Part shown: positions 43,426 to 50,747 of the stretch, in pieces
Layout of the letters: each line of letters begins with the position of its first letter
How positions within the stretch are numbered: the stretch's first letter is position 1
Assembly: GCA_024402665.1 (NCBI GenBank)
Contig: JAKSTI010000015.1
Coordinates: 1-50,797 of the forward strand
Length of the DNA stretch: 50,797 bases
Direction: 5' to 3'
Source: Treponema sp.
GTDB taxonomy: Bacteria; Spirochaetota; Spirochaetia; Treponematales; Treponemataceae
Position numbers and translations under genes: made by a program
The notes under the pieces: generated by a model
Database searches by the model: none
What the model saw: the letters and a program-made list of their open reading frames with translations, nothing else
What the model was told of the DNA's origin: nothing

Positions 43426-44292
43426 ATGTGGATCCCTCTTGTGTTTTTATATGGAGTTTTCAAAGGACTCCGTGAAATCTGTAAAAAAAAGGCAATGGTA
43501 ACAAGTAGCCCTCTTGAAGTACTTTTGATTTATACCCTGATTAGTTTTGTTCTTGTAGTTCCAGACGCTTTTAATGCAATGGGCATGGAAGCAAGATTCT
43601 ACGGTTATATTGCAATAAAATCCTTTGTTATCTTTGTAGCATGGATTTTCAGTTTCTATGCAATTAAAAATCTGCCAATCAGTCTGTTTGGTGTCCTTGA
43701 TCTTTCCCGGGTTCTTTTTGCAACATTCCTTGGAGTTGTTTTTCTGGGAGAGATTATGTCTCCCTTACAAATTACCGGCTTAGTCTTAGTTTGCAGCGGC
43801 CTTCTTTTATTAAAGGTAAAATTCAACAAAAAAGAAGAATCTGAACAGGAACAGGTAAAACATAAAAATCAGACAATCTTTATTATTATGGCTTTTGTTT
43901 CCTGTGCCTTTAATGCCATTTCCGGATTTATGGACAAAATCCTTATGAAAGATTTAAACAGTTCCCAGCTTCAGTTCTGGTACATGCTGTTCCTTGTGAT
44001 TTTTTACGTTATTTTTGTCCTTGTTACAAAACAGAAAATCAGAATTGTTAATACAATAAAAAATAAGTGGGTCTGGCTTTTAAGCATTCTCTTTGTTGTG
44101 GCAGACAGAGCTTTGTTCCTTGCAAATGGAATGGCAGAAAGCCGTGTTACAGAAATGACTTTAATAAAACAAGCCGGATGTATTGTGACAATTCTTGCCG
44201 GAAGATACATTTTCAAAGAAAAAGGAACTGTTCATAAGCTGATTTGTGCTGCAGTTATTATTACCGGTATTGTTCTTGGTGTAATGAAGTAG
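43426..44292 (+). CDS. EamA-family (DMT) transporter
   Basis: 288 residues with about ten membrane segments in two EamA repeats (about 1-135 and 155-288). The first helix is MWIPLVFLYGVFKGLREICKK and the repeat end is LFATFLGVVFLGEIMSPLQITGLVLVCSGLLLL (as seen). I start at 43426, since aagga sits 10 bases upstream and the frame before it overlaps folA by 40 bp. It is a drug/metabolite-transporter superfamily member, substrate unknown. It begins 1 bp after folA and is probably in the same operon as the HD and folA genes. Confidence 0.82.
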   Translation: MWIPLVFLYGVFKGLREICKKKAMVTSSPLEVLLIYTLISFVLVVPDAFNAMGMEARFYGYIAIKSFVIFVAWIFSFYAIKNLPISLFGVLDLSRVLFATFLGVVFLGEIMSPLQITGLVLVCSGLLLLKVKFNKKEESEQEQVKHKNQTIFIIMAFVSCAFNAISGFMDKILMKDLNSSQLQFWYMLFLVIFYVIFVLVTKQKIRIVNTIKNKWVWLLSILFVVADRALFLANGMAESRVTEMTLIKQAGCIVTILAGRYIFKEKGTVHKLICAAVIITGIVLGVMK

Positions 44293-44369
44293 AATTTGTA
44301 AAAGTAACCCAGGTTACCTAAAAAATAACCAAAGATACCCAAAAAAGTTGTATATTTGTGCGGATTTGT

Positions 44370-44503
44370 TGCACTTTTCTATATATACTCAAGATACGCT
44401 TTAATGCGAATGAATTAGATGTTTTTCGTACCTACGATAAAGCTGTGAGAGTTTAGAAGACTGTTTCAAATTGTCCCAGACAATTAGAAACAGTCTTTTT
44501 TTT
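44370..44503 (+). ncRNA. Possible small RNA ending in a strong terminator
   Basis: The gap between the EamA gene and the methyltransferase holds no open frame. ttgcac...tatata (about 44368-44388) could be a promoter, the transcript would run ~110 bases, and it ends in a 15-bp hairpin (gactgtttc...aattgt with acaatt...gaaacagtc, about 44459-44495) followed by eight U residues. The region just before (44303-44318) carries a gtaacc/ggttac palindrome. The terminator is too far (170 bp) and too strong to be only that of eamA, but this remains possible. Confidence 0.35.
44459..44503 (+). terminator. Strong Rho-independent terminator before the methyltransferase gene
   Basis: gactgtttc...aattgt pairs with acaatt...gaaacagtc, each arm carrying one unpaired A, followed by eight U residues. 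Confidence 0.9.
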
Positions 44504-44518
44504 GCCCAAGTAATATGG

Positions 44519-44524
44519 TATAGT
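44519..44524 (+). promoter_or_regulatory. -10 box of the methyltransferase gene, predicting a leaderless transcript
   Basis: TATAGT ends 6 bases before the ATG at 44531. No Shine-Dalgarno is present. Confidence 0.5.
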
Positions 44525-44530
44525 TTTTTT

Positions 44531-45481
44531 ATGAAAGAAAAAGTCCGAGCCGGAAGAAACAGAACAATCACACTATCTGAGGAAGAAATCCCTGTATTAA
44601 AATCAAAACTTGTAAAAGAACAGGATTTATCAAAGTTAAAAAATCCTTCAGATTTTGAAAATATAACAATCAATGCCGATCTACTCAAGGCCCTTTCTTT
44701 TATTCCAGAAAATTTTGCCAATCTGATAATTATTGACCCTCCATATAATCTAACAAAAGATTTTAATGGAACAGTTTTTAATTCAAGAACAGATTCCGCT
44801 TATGATGATTATCTTGAAACCTGGTTCCCAGCTGTCTGTACAAAATTAAAACCAAATGGAAGTCTCTATATTTGCGGCGACTGGAAATGTACATCATCTT
44901 TGCAGCGGGCTGTAGAAAAGCAGCTTACAATTTTAAATAGAATCACCTGGCAGCGTGAAAAGGGAAGGGGAGCTGCTTCAAACTGGAAAAATGGAATGGA
45001 AGATATCTGGTTTGCGGTTAAGAATCCTAAGGACTATTATTTTGATGTTGAGGCTGTAAAAATAAAAAGACGGGTTATTGCTCCTTATAAAGTTGATGGA
45101 AAACCAAAAGACTGGGAAGAAGGTGAAGAAGGAAATTTCAGACTGACATATCCTTCTAATTTCTGGGATGACATCAGTATTCCATTCTGGTCTATGCCGG
45201 AAAACACAGATCATCCTACACAAAAGCCAGAAAAACTTTATGCAAAACTAATTCTTGCGTCATCAAAACCAGGAGATGTAATATTTGATCCTTTCCTTGG
45301 TAGCGGAACTGCCAGTGTTACTGCAAAAAAATTAGGCAGAAAATATTGTGGAATTGAAATCAATGAAGAATATTGTATGCTTGCACAAAAGCGTCTTGAA
45401 AATGCAGAAACAGATAAATCTATCCAGGGCTACAGCGATGGAGTTTTCTGGGAACGAAACAGTGGCAACTTGAAAAAATAG
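44531..45481 (+). CDS. DNA adenine/cytosine-N4 methyltransferase, orphan
   Basis: 316 residues from the ATG at 44531 (MKEKVRAG); an in-frame upstream ATG falls inside the terminator hairpin and is rejected. Motif IV DPPYNL comes before motif I FLGSGTASVTAKKLGRKYCGIEI, the beta-class order seen in M.HinfI/CcrM-like N6-adenine enzymes. The target-recognition region (about 150-230) is short. No restriction gene lies on either side, so it probably acts as a solitary methylase; the recognition site cannot be read from sequence. The next gene begins 45 bp downstream. Confidence 0.88.
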   Translation: MKEKVRAGRNRTITLSEEEIPVLKSKLVKEQDLSKLKNPSDFENITINADLLKALSFIPENFANLIIIDPPYNLTKDFNGTVFNSRTDSAYDDYLETWFPAVCTKLKPNGSLYICGDWKCTSSLQRAVEKQLTILNRITWQREKGRGAASNWKNGMEDIWFAVKNPKDYYFDVEAVKIKRRVIAPYKVDGKPKDWEEGEEGNFRLTYPSNFWDDISIPFWSMPENTDHPTQKPEKLYAKLILASSKPGDVIFDPFLGSGTASVTAKKLGRKYCGIEINEEYCMLAQKRLENAETDKSIQGYSDGVFWERNSGNLKK

Positions 45482-45526
45482 TTACCATTATAAAATCATG
45501 TTGTTTATAGACTAGAGGTACTTATT

Positions 45527-46381
45527 ATGATTAAGACAATTAAAATGCTCACATTAACTGCTTTTGTTTTTATGGCAGCTTCCTCTCTTTTTGCACAGGA
45601 ATATAGTTCAGATCCTTTGCAGGCAAAACTTGAAAAAATCTCAGAAAACTATGGTGTAAAAAAAATTGAATTACCTTTGGATTATTCTAATTTTCCGGCT
45701 GATGATTTCAAATATTTTGCCACAACTACACCTAGAAGTAAGGAGCCTGTAACTTCAAAAATAACATATAGTGTAAAAAGAAAGACACAGTGGATTCACT
45801 TTTTTGATGTAACACAAAGTTATTCTTACGGATGGAATCTTAAAATCAAAGTAATAGATTTTGAAAATCAGGTAGTTCAGATTCTTAAAATCAAAAACAC
45901 AGACTGCAATCAGTTTTTAATTTACGATGTAAATTTTGATGGTTGTGATGATTTAGTGCTTCTTGCCCGTGATGAAAAAGGAGAACCTAAAAAATACGAT
46001 GTTCTTTACTGGAATAACACCGCAAAACAGTTTTCAAAAACACCAGACAGAATCCTTGAACCGCTGATTAATCAGAAAGATAAAGTTATTGTTCAGAAAT
46101 ATGAATATTCAGACAGCACAGTTTATGCTTTCTATCGTTATATTTTAGGAAAACGCCGCCTTATTGCAAAATATAAAATTGTTCTTCCTGCCAACGAAAA
46201 CACTGACGGACCAACAATCTACTTCCTTGAAAATAACGATGCAGATTTTGAAAATACAGAAGGCACTTATATTTACACACTCCCTGGTCTTGATGAATTC
46301 AATGCCATGGATGAAAAAGCAAAGAAAAGTGCTGTTAAACAGTACAATGAAATGGCAAAAATGATAAACGATTTGCTTTAA
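45527..46381 (+). CDS. Exported protein with an FDG/XAC2610-like repeat element
   Basis: 284 residues. The signal peptide (MIKTIKMLTLTAFVFMAASSLFAQ) ends in a typical spirochaete cleavage site. Mid-protein contains YDVNFDGCDDLVLLA, a calcium-binding-like DxNxDGxxD pattern seen in XAC2610 and FG-GAP-type proteins. The rest is beta-rich with no named domain; I do not recognise the family. It is followed 2 bp later by the pseudouridine-synthase gene and probably shares its transcript. A possible Shine-Dalgarno (agaggta) precedes the ATG. Confidence 0.7.
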   Translation: MIKTIKMLTLTAFVFMAASSLFAQEYSSDPLQAKLEKISENYGVKKIELPLDYSNFPADDFKYFATTTPRSKEPVTSKITYSVKRKTQWIHFFDVTQSYSYGWNLKIKVIDFENQVVQILKIKNTDCNQFLIYDVNFDGCDDLVLLARDEKGEPKKYDVLYWNNTAKQFSKTPDRILEPLINQKDKVIVQKYEYSDSTVYAFYRYILGKRRLIAKYKIVLPANENTDGPTIYFLENNDADFENTEGTYIYTLPGLDEFNAMDEKAKKSAVKQYNEMAKMINDLL

Positions 46382-46383
46382 TT

Positions 46384-46983
46384 ATGATTTACATTGTAAT
46401 GAATAAACCTGCGGGCTATGTTTGTTCCGCAGTGTCCGATTCTCATAAAACAATTTATTCATTATTGACTCCAGAACTCCAGTCCCTCCTGAATCAGAAA
46501 AGAGGGGCTCGCTTGCATACAATTGGCCGTTTAGACTGCGAAACTTCCGGATTAATCTTTCTTACAACAGACGGCTATTTTTCAAATTACCTTACCAGAC
46601 CAGAAAATCATGTTTCAAAAAAATACCTTGTAACTTTAAGGAATCCAGTTTCAAAGCAGGAACAGGAAATATACGCGGCACAATTTTCTAAAGGAGTAAT
46701 TCTTCCTGCAGAAAAGAAATCTCCTGAAACACCAGCTGGCCCTGCTCAAATAGATTTTCTTTCCCAGAATCAGTGTGTTGTTACAATTTCTGAAGGAAAG
46801 TTCCATCAGGTGCGAAGAATGTTTCTGGCTGTGAAAAATGAAGTCATTGAACTAAAAAGAATAGCCATTGGTTCATATTCCCTTCCCCAAACCCTTGCAG
46901 AAGGCCAGTATCTGATTTTTGATAAAGCTATATCCGTAGATAAATCAACAGCGGCAAGTGATCAGAATATCCCTGACCGTTAG
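46384..46983 (+). CDS. RsuA/RluB/E/F-type pseudouridine synthase lacking the S4 domain
   Basis: 199 residues. It holds the catalytic Asp in IGRLDCETSGLIFLTTDG and the family strings MNKPAGYVCS near the start, NHVSKKYLVTL, and EGKFHQVRRMF. There is no N-terminal S4 RNA-binding domain, a layout shared with RluE-like proteins. It isomerises a uridine in ribosomal RNA; the site is not predictable. Its last 56 bp overlap the 3' end of the convergent nuclease-like gene, so the two proteins are encoded on opposite strands of the same stretch. Confidence 0.85.
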   Translation: MIYIVMNKPAGYVCSAVSDSHKTIYSLLTPELQSLLNQKRGARLHTIGRLDCETSGLIFLTTDGYFSNYLTRPENHVSKKYLVTLRNPVSKQEQEIYAAQFSKGVILPAEKKSPETPAGPAQIDFLSQNQCVVTISEGKFHQVRRMFLAVKNEVIELKRIAIGSYSLPQTLAEGQYLIFDKAISVDKSTAASDQNIPDR

Positions 46984-47917
46984 AAATTCTGTATTCATAA
47001 GGAATCCCATCTTCGTTCACCAGCGGAATATTATTCCAAACCTGAAAATTTACAACTTCAAGATTTCCGTAAACAAAAAAATGATCAATTCGTTCCCATT
47101 TCTGCTGAAAATAATAACTGCCTGTTACAGTAGAAAAATCTCCCTGCTTTGTAAGCCATGGACTTTCCATACAAAAGGGCTCAAAGTAATTTTTTTTAAC
47201 AAAATCATTATGGAAAAAAACTTTGTTTCCTTCTGTAAAGAACTCTCCTATGTCCCGATTAAAATCCCCGCATGAAATGATTGCAGCGTCTTCTACAAAA
47301 GAATATTCATTTAATCTCTGACACAACAAACTTTCCTGATAATCTCTCCAGATTTCACTTTCTTCTTCACCACCAGCCTTAGATTTCCAGTGATTGGCAA
47401 AAATCACAATCTGTTTTTCTCCAACCTGTGCAGTAACTTCCATAAGATTGCGCAGACTTGGCTGTTCCTGATTTGCTGTTTCAACTGTAATAGAATGAGT
47501 TTTTAAATTAAAAAGAGGAAATCTGGAAATGACCGCGCATCCTATTGAAGAACCTTCGCTTTTTGTAAAACAGGAATACTTCCAGTTCTGACGGTTTTTC
47601 CACGCAGAAAACTGATTGCTGATATCAAAGAGAATTTTTTCATTTTCAATTTCTTCAAAAACAAAAATATCCGCATTAATTTCTTTCATCACTGTGCATA
47701 AACGTTCTAAACGCTGATAATACTTTTCCTTGTCCCAACTGCCACTTTTAAGAAATTCTGAATATTCACAACCATCCTTCGTTCCATCAAAAAAGGTCTG
47801 CAAATTCCACGTACTTACACTAATCTCGCTGCCATTTTTCAAACTCCATTGCCCAGTTTCACAAGAAGGAAAAAGAATCAAAAACGCAACATATAGTCCG
47901 AAACAGAATTTTCTCAC
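46928..47917 (-). CDS. Endonuclease/exonuclease/phosphatase-family lipoprotein
   Basis: 329 residues from a GTG start at 47917, chosen because ggaggtga lies 5 bases upstream; this gives the signal MRKFCFGLYVAFLILFPSC with a lipobox LFPSC. The EEP fold shows STWNLQTFF (Asn ligand), IFVFEEIENEKI (catalytic Glu), IFANHWKSK (His), CGDFNRD (Asp-x-Asn) and GYSDHLPLLI (terminal Asp-His). Members of this size are extracellular or periplasmic DNases or phosphatases. Export suggests nucleic-acid scavenging, which is inference. The 3' ends of this gene and the pseudouridine-synthase gene overlap. Confidence 0.83.
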   Translation of the reverse strand: MRKFCFGLYVAFLILFPSCETGQWSLKNGSEISVSTWNLQTFFDGTKDGCEYSEFLKSGSWDKEKYYQRLERLCTVMKEINADIFVFEEIENEKILFDISNQFSAWKNRQNWKYSCFTKSEGSSIGCAVISRFPLFNLKTHSITVETANQEQPSLRNLMEVTAQVGEKQIVIFANHWKSKAGGEEESEIWRDYQESLLCQRLNEYSFVEDAAIISCGDFNRDIGEFFTEGNKVFFHNDFVKKNYFEPFCMESPWLTKQGDFSTVTGSYYFQQKWERIDHFFVYGNLEVVNFQVWNNIPLVNEDGIPYEYRISNGQGYSDHLPLLIYLRI

Positions 47918-47996
47918 AATCACCTCCAAAAATCCTCTACTATATTTATAAAATTTTTTTTTAGATTTCGGACTATTTTTAGAAAAAAAAATTATA

Positions 47997-48002
47997 TATA
48001 AT
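47997..48002 (+). promoter_or_regulatory. -10 box of the omptin gene, predicting a leaderless transcript
   Basis: TATAAT lies 7 bases before the ATG at 48010 and 4 bases before the ATG at 48007. No Shine-Dalgarno is present. Confidence 0.55.
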
Positions 48003-48009
48003 CAAAATG

Positions 48010-48960
48010 ATGAAAAAATCACTTGCTTTAATTTTTATTTCATTTTTATTTTTGATTCCCGTTTATTCCCAGCAGCTGAAATTCGATGCAGGACTTAATG
48101 CCGGCCTTACTTATGGCGATTTAGGCGAATATATTTATTCTTCTGGAGAACGATATATTGTCAGCTATCTTCAGTGGGAAGAAAAGCCTGTTTATTATCT
48201 TGGATTTGAAGGCGGTGTTCAGTATAAAGATTTTGGTGCCTCTGCTGATGTTAAATTTGATCTTCCTGGAAATTGTGGTCACTTGTATGATTCAGACTGG
48301 AACAGCAATGGTCTTAAAACAATTTATTCCATTCATGACAATAATCTGATCTGGGGAATCGATGCGATTATCTCTTTTTTCTATGATTTTACTCCTGCCA
48401 ATAATTTCACTATTACTCCTGAATTTCAGGTTGAATATGAGTTTGTTAAATTTCAGTCGGCAATTGGTACACAGTGGAATGGGAGTGGTACTTCTGATTC
48501 AACTGATGATGATGTAAGCTGGGATGATCCTCTTGCTAAAAAAAATGGCGCGTCAAGAATTGGTTATTACCGTCATACAGGTTTTTTGTTTACCGGATTA
48601 AAATTTCGCTATGATTTTACCCCAGATTTTTCTGTGATCTCCGGATTTTATATTGCACCTTTTATTTATACGTCTGCGTTAGATCATCATTTTGATGACA
48701 GACCTGGTATGGACGCTGGTTATTACATGCAGCATATTCAGTACAGTTATTTTAATCGCATAAAGGCTGATATTCAGACTGTTTTTAAGATTGATTCTGA
48801 TAATTCTTTTTCTATTAAGGCTCAGATTGTTTATGGTCCAAAAACTAAGGGGCATATGAATACTACGTATTTTACGGGGAGGTATTTAAGGGTTGGGCAA
48901 AAAACGGCAGCTGATATTTTAAATCTAAAAATTGCAATCGGCTATAAACATATTTTTTAA
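48010..48960 (+). CDS. Omptin-family outer-membrane protease
   Basis: 316 residues from the second ATG (48010; the first, at 48007, adds one Met). It has a signal peptide ending in VYSQ and a ten-strand barrel typical of omptins: EYIYSSGERYIVSYLQW at strand 1, NCGHLYDSDW with the catalytic Asp-x-Asp pair (residues 95 and 97 in the longer form), IGYYRHTGFLFTGLKF, and SALDHHFDD with the Asp-x-His pair (226 and 228). All four catalytic residues of OmpT/Pla are thus preserved. Omptins cleave between basic residues at the cell surface and need lipopolysaccharide in enterobacteria. A promoter with TATAAT ends 7 bases before this ATG. Confidence 0.85.
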   Translation: MKKSLALIFISFLFLIPVYSQQLKFDAGLNAGLTYGDLGEYIYSSGERYIVSYLQWEEKPVYYLGFEGGVQYKDFGASADVKFDLPGNCGHLYDSDWNSNGLKTIYSIHDNNLIWGIDAIISFFYDFTPANNFTITPEFQVEYEFVKFQSAIGTQWNGSGTSDSTDDDVSWDDPLAKKNGASRIGYYRHTGFLFTGLKFRYDFTPDFSVISGFYIAPFIYTSALDHHFDDRPGMDAGYYMQHIQYSYFNRIKADIQTVFKIDSDNSFSIKAQIVYGPKTKGHMNTTYFTGRYLRVGQKTAADILNLKIAIGYKHIF

Positions 48961-48977
48961 TACATAAGATTTTGTTA

Positions 48978-49113
48978 AATGGAACTCTACCAGTCAGTAA
49001 GAGGCCGTCAAAACCGCTAGGTACCGTCGCTACATTCAAAGCCCTGCAAGGAAACTATCTTTCAGGGCTTTGAATGTTTTTGACGACCTCTTCCTTCCTT
49101 CCCGAGTTCCATT
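48978..49113 (-). repeat. Structured repeat, full copy 2 (minus strand)
   Basis: Read on the minus strand this has the same layout as 18323-18459. P1: 10-bp perfect helix (aatggaactc 48978-48987 with 49104-49113). 11x11 loop: gggaaggaagg (49103-49093) opposite actgactggta (48998-48988), identical to copy 1. P2: 15 pairs, one G-U (48999-49013 with 49078-49092). P3: 15-bp perfect helix (49032-49046 with 49063-49077). Apical loop aaagatagtttccttg (49062-49047), identical to copy 1. P1 and P3 sequences differ from copy 1 entirely. Confidence 0.85.
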
Positions 49114-49223
49114 AGCAATTGTTTTGATGCAAAAAATGTTTTTGTCCCATTTTTTAGAATAATAATGGATACAAAATGGTCCGAAATCGGAAAACTTTTC
49201 AATAATATTATTGGAGGTTCTTC

Positions 49224-50159
49224 ATGGGACAGTTTTCAAAAGCATGGGAAGATTTAGACTTTTCTGATAATTTCATTTTTTGCAAAGTTATGAAAGATGA
49301 GAAACTTTGTTCAGAATTATTGAATATTTTGCTGGGTTTTCAGATTGAAAAAATTCAGTATATTAATACTGAACAGCAGATAGAAAATTTTTATGATGCC
49401 AAAGGGATCAGGATGGATGTATTTCTAAAAGATTCTAAGAGGGTTATTGATTTGGAAATGCAGACCGGAAATTATGAGGATATAATTCTTCGTTCAAGGT
49501 ATTATCAAAGTGCAGCAGATGTTAGCATGGTACCAAGACGAACAAAGTATTCTGAGCTTAAAGAGAATTATATAGTTTTTATTTGCAAGGATGATCCTTT
49601 TGGATATGGAATACCTTGTTATACAAGGACTCAGTCTTTTGCAGAATTACCCGGGTTTGTTTATGATGACAAAACCCATAATGTATTTTATAATTCAAGT
49701 GCTTTCGCAAAGGCAGAAGATAAAAATGTTCGTGATGTACTTGAATTTATTTATAGTCTTAAGGCAAGTTCTGATTTTACTCAGAAACTCGCAGCTTCTG
49801 TTCAAAATGCCAAAGTAAAATCTAGCTTTAAGGATGAGTATATGTATTTTGCAGATATTTTAGAAGAAGAAAAAGAAATGGCACGTGAGGCTGGTTTAAC
49901 AGAAGGAAGACAGGCTGGTTTAGCAGAAGGAAGACAGGCTGGTTTAGCAGAAGGAAGACAGGCTGGTTTAGCAGAAGGAAGACAGACTGGGTTAGCAGAA
50001 GGTAGAGCAGTTGGATTAGCGGAAGGTCTTGCGGAAGGAATTGAAAAAGAAAAGCAGGAAACTGTAGTTAGATTGTGGGAAAGAGGGGATGTTTCTTTGG
50101 AGACGATAGAAGTAGCTACAGGTTTGTCTCTGGAAAAAATAAAAGAAATAATTAAATAA
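49224..50159 (+). CDS. Rpn/PD-(D/E)XK nuclease-family transposase-like protein with a tandem-repeat tail
   Basis: 311 residues. The N-terminal ~215 residues match the Rpn family (recombination-promoting nuclease / putative transposase): WEDLDFSDNFIFCKVM at the start, and the nuclease core around GIRMDVFLKDSKRVIDLEMQTG with Asp and the Glu-x-Gln variant of (D/E)xK. From ~222 a run of 8-residue units (EGRQAGLA and variants) repeats five to six times, encoded by a 24-bp tandem repeat at 49890-50030. The last ~45 residues resemble the helical tail of other Rpn proteins. A Shine-Dalgarno (ggagg) precedes the start. Structured repeats and direct repeats flank it on both sides. Confidence 0.85.
   Translation: MGQFSKAWEDLDFSDNFIFCKVMKDEKLCSELLNILLGFQIEKIQYINTEQQIENFYDAKGIRMDVFLKDSKRVIDLEMQTGNYEDIILRSRYYQSAADVSMVPRRTKYSELKENYIVFICKDDPFGYGIPCYTRTQSFAELPGFVYDDKTHNVFYNSSAFAKAEDKNVRDVLEFIYSLKASSDFTQKLAASVQNAKVKSSFKDEYMYFADILEEEKEMAREAGLTEGRQAGLAEGRQAGLAEGRQAGLAEGRQTGLAEGRAVGLAEGLAEGIEKEKQETVVRLWERGDVSLETIEVATGLSLEKIKEIIK
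49890..50030 (+). repeat. 24-bp tandem repeat inside the Rpn gene
   Basis: Units start at 49890, 49914, 49938, 49962 and 49986; the middle three are identical and the last ones degenerate. The period is 8 codons, so length changes keep the frame. Confidence 0.9.
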
Positions 50160-50173
50160 AATTAATTTATTAT

Positions 50174-50272
50174 AAAAAAAGCAGTTTCAAGAACCACGAA
50201 CCAAAGAAAAGGCTTCCGCGCTGCGCTTGTGCAGATTTTTCTTTGGCTCGGAACCTTGCAACTGCTTTTTTT
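50174..50272. repeat. Dispersed hairpin repeat A, copy 1
   Basis: A long foldback: aaaaaaagcagtttcaag (50174-50191) pairs with cttgcaactgcttttttt (50255-50272) with one mismatch, and inside it ccaaagaaaa with ttttctttgg. The core between (gaaccacgaacc ... ctcggaac) recurs at 50637. It doubles as a terminator for the Rpn gene. An apparent open frame on the minus strand across it is not credible. Confidence 0.75.
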
Positions 50273-50397
50273 ACATAGTACTTTTTAGTTATTATTCCTT
50301 TTATTTTTTTATATTCCATAGAAATATCATTGCGGGGATTAGGTTGGCAGGGCTTTGAATGTTTTTGACGACCTCTTGCTTCCTTCCCGAGTTCCAT
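50264..50397. repeat. Direct repeat B, copy 1, carrying a half copy of the structured repeat
   Basis: About 134 bp repeated at 50437-50568 with a 173-bp offset and few differences. The last 50 bp (50348-50397) match 49063-49112, i.e. the right half of structured copy 2 from the base of its apical loop outward, with one substitution. There is no gene. Confidence 0.8.
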
Positions 50398-50436
50398 TAG
50401 CAATTATTTTTTGATTAATTTTTGTTTTATTATTTT

Positions 50437-50568
50437 GCTTTTTTTACATAGTACTTTTTAGTTATTATTTCTTTTATTTTTATATTCCATAGAAATATCA
50501 TTGCGGGGATTAGGTTGGCAGGGGTTTGAATGTTTTTGACGAACTCTTGCTTCCTTTCCGAGTTCCAT
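50437..50568. repeat. Direct repeat B, copy 2, carrying a second half copy
   Basis: It repeats 50264-50397. Bases 50519-50568 are the half copy, slightly more diverged (gaactc for gacctc, ctttccg for cttcccg). There is no gene. Confidence 0.8.
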
Positions 50569-50636
50569 TTAATTTTTTTATTACAATATATTTTTAGTCT
50601 ATTGATTTCATTTTTTTTTAACGAAGAGATTTGGGG

Positions 50637-50722
50637 AAGAACCACGAACCAAAGAAAAGGCTTCCGCGCTGCGCTTGGGCAGATTTTTCTTTGGCTCGGA
50701 ACTTTGTAACTGCTTTTTTTAT
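50637..50722. repeat. Dispersed hairpin repeat A, copy 2
   Basis: It repeats the core and right arm of 50189-50272, including ccaaagaaaa / ttttctttgg, but the left outer arm is lost, so the long foldback is incomplete. There is no gene. Confidence 0.75.
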
Positions 50723-50747
50723 TGGGCAAAAAAAAATCCAGAAAATG

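Noticed and set aside
44471..44530. Upstream in-frame start for the methyltransferase
   Set aside because: It lies within the terminator hairpin and upstream of the -10 box, and adds a non-conserved hydrophobic stretch.
49890..50030. CRISPR array
   Set aside because: The repeats are contiguous without spacers and encode in-frame octapeptides.
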